A stretch of DNA of 7,219 bases, taken from the NCBI GenBank assembly GCA_903856555.1, contig CAIOCC010000082.1:1-7219 (forward strand). The letters are read 5' to 3'. This document shows, piece after piece, positions 6,444 through 7,219 of the stretch. The notes beneath the pieces were generated by a model. The model had not been told where the DNA came from. It searched no databases and was given only the letters and a program-made list of their open reading frames with translations. This DNA comes from an uncultured Bacteroidota bacterium (GTDB taxonomy: Bacteria > Bacteroidota > Bacteroidia > UBA7662). Position 1 is the first letter of the stretch. Each line of letters opens with the position of its first letter. A program made the translations under genes and the position numbers.

Positions 6444-7219
6444 AAGACGCCCCTGTTTTTTTGGATGCCTACCGCGTTTTGTTGCTGGGATCCGGTGCCC
6501 GCGAACATGCCATGGCTCAGTCTATTTCGGCCAGTCCCCGTTGCGATCGGCTTTGGGTGCATCCGGGCAATGCAGGGACCGAAGCTTGGTCGGTCGACCA
6601 AACCTTGGATTGGCGTAACATCGAACAGTTGGCGGAATTTGTTCAGCGAAACGAAATTCAACTCCTGGTGGTTGGACCCGAAGAGCCGTTGGTCCATGGC
6701 TTGGTGGACCAATGCCGGGTTCATCCATTGTTACAGGATTTGTTAATCGTGGGTCCCAATGCCGAAGGGGCAAGGCTCGAAGGAAGCAAGGATTTTTCAA
6801 AGGCGTTTATGCAGCGGCACGGAATACCCACCGCTGCAGCCCGTACCTTTCGAGCCGAACAAAGGGAAGAGGCCGAGGCCTATCTCCGGCAGCATGCCAT
6901 GCCAGTGGTTCTCAAGGCCGATGGCTTGGCTGCGGGCAAAGGTGTTCTGATATGCGATACGACCCAAGAGGCTTTGGAGTCTTTGGCGCTGTTTTGGACC
7001 GAGCAGAAGTTTGGCGAGGCCGGAGCCAAAGTATTGGTTGAAGAATTTCTGGAAGGGATTGAATGTTCTGTTTTTGCTTTGTGTGACGGTAAAGATTATG
7101 TGTTATTGCCTCCCGCCAAAGATTACAAAAGGGTGGGCGAAGGGGATACAGGTCTCAATACAGGGGGCATGGGGGCGGTTTCGCCACCTCCTTTTGCCAC
7201 ACCTCAATTAATGCGTCGA
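6440..7219 (+). CDS. purD: Phosphoribosylamine-glycine ligase (GAR synthetase), 3'-truncated
   Basis: PurD catalyses the second step of de novo purine synthesis in the cytoplasm: phosphoribosylamine + glycine + ATP to glycinamide ribonucleotide. The first 260 codons are present and the frame is open to the right edge; the full enzyme is normally about 420-430 residues. Visible landmarks are LLLGSGAREHA (14-24), HPGNAGT (41-47), VVGPEEPLVHG (77-87), LEGSKDFSKAFM (113-124), the ATP-grasp segment VVLKADGLAAGKGV (156-169), VEEFLEGIECSV (200-211) and DYKRVGEGDTGLNTGGMGA (228-246). Start ATG 6440 overlaps the DUF4837 stop as ATGA. It gives about 10 extra residues before the first beta-strand (usually near residue 2-3), but no later ATG or GTG precedes the conserved motif. 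The usual Gly-Gly-Arg-Glu-His reads Gly-Ala-Arg-Glu-His here, a conservative change. Expression is probably from the tatA promoter. Confidence 0.95.
   Translation, partial: MKDAPVFLDAYRVLLLGSGAREHAMAQSISASPRCDRLWVHPGNAGTEAWSVDQTLDWRNIEQLAEFVQRNEIQLLVVGPEEPLVHGLVDQCRVHPLLQDLLIVGPNAEGARLEGSKDFSKAFMQRHGIPTAAARTFRAEQREEAEAYLRQHAMPVVLKADGLAAGKGVLICDTTQEALESLALFWTEQKFGEAGAKVLVEEFLEGIECSVFALCDGKDYVLLPPAKDYKRVGEGDTGLNTGGMGAVSPPPFATPQLMRR

Noticed and set aside
1..7219. Defence system, CRISPR array, mobile element, tRNA or riboswitch
   Set aside because: No direct-repeat array, transposase or integrase motif, cloverleaf or long structured leader is visible; nearly all bases are accounted for by housekeeping and envelope genes.

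Overview
The window looks like an ordinary chromosomal segment of a member of the Bacteroidota, probably related to the flavobacterial or cytophagal lineages. Three things point there: (1) a DUF4837-type lipoprotein, a family I know only from this phylum; (2) a TolB-like propeller fused to an outer-membrane barrel ending in Leu-Asp-Phe, a typical Bacteroidota architecture; (3) a TAnnTTTG-type -7 promoter box, with no Shine-Dalgarno sequence ahead of any start. Base composition looks moderately GC-rich for the phylum (by eye, not counted). I cannot name a genus. All genes lie on the + strand, packing is very tight, and there is no RNA gene, mobile element, CRISPR array or other sign of transfer.

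Layout: 1-2015 is the 3' part of a large gene, cut by the left edge, for a PD40/TolB-like propeller plus Omp85/surface-antigen-type beta-barrel. An 83-bp gap (2016-2098) carries the only convincing promoter-like element (TATCTTTG at 2065-2072). A probable five-gene operon follows: tatA (2099-2320), gatA (TTG start at 2340, to 3776), an mltD-like lytic transglycosylase with LysM modules (3773-5356), a DUF4837 lipoprotein (5376-6443), and purD (from 6440, cut by the right edge). Gaps are 19 bp (tatA/gatA) and 19 bp (mltD/DUF4837). gatA/mltD and DUF4837/purD overlap by 4 nt as ATGA. No stretch over 300 bp lacks a gene.

How the genes fit together: the group mixes envelope functions (outer-membrane barrel, Tat pore subunit, peptidoglycan-cleaving enzyme, uncharacterised lipoprotein) with housekeeping enzymes (tRNA-dependent amidation, purine synthesis). 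The spacing suggests one transcript from the promoter before tatA, with translational coupling at the ATGA junctions. I see no previously undescribed system here. The points most worth a second look are the DUF4837 lipoprotein beside the transglycosylase, the propeller-barrel fusion, a perfect 9-bp inverted repeat inside the mltD signal-peptide codons, a degenerate LysM-like segment in MltD, and the non-AUG start of gatA.
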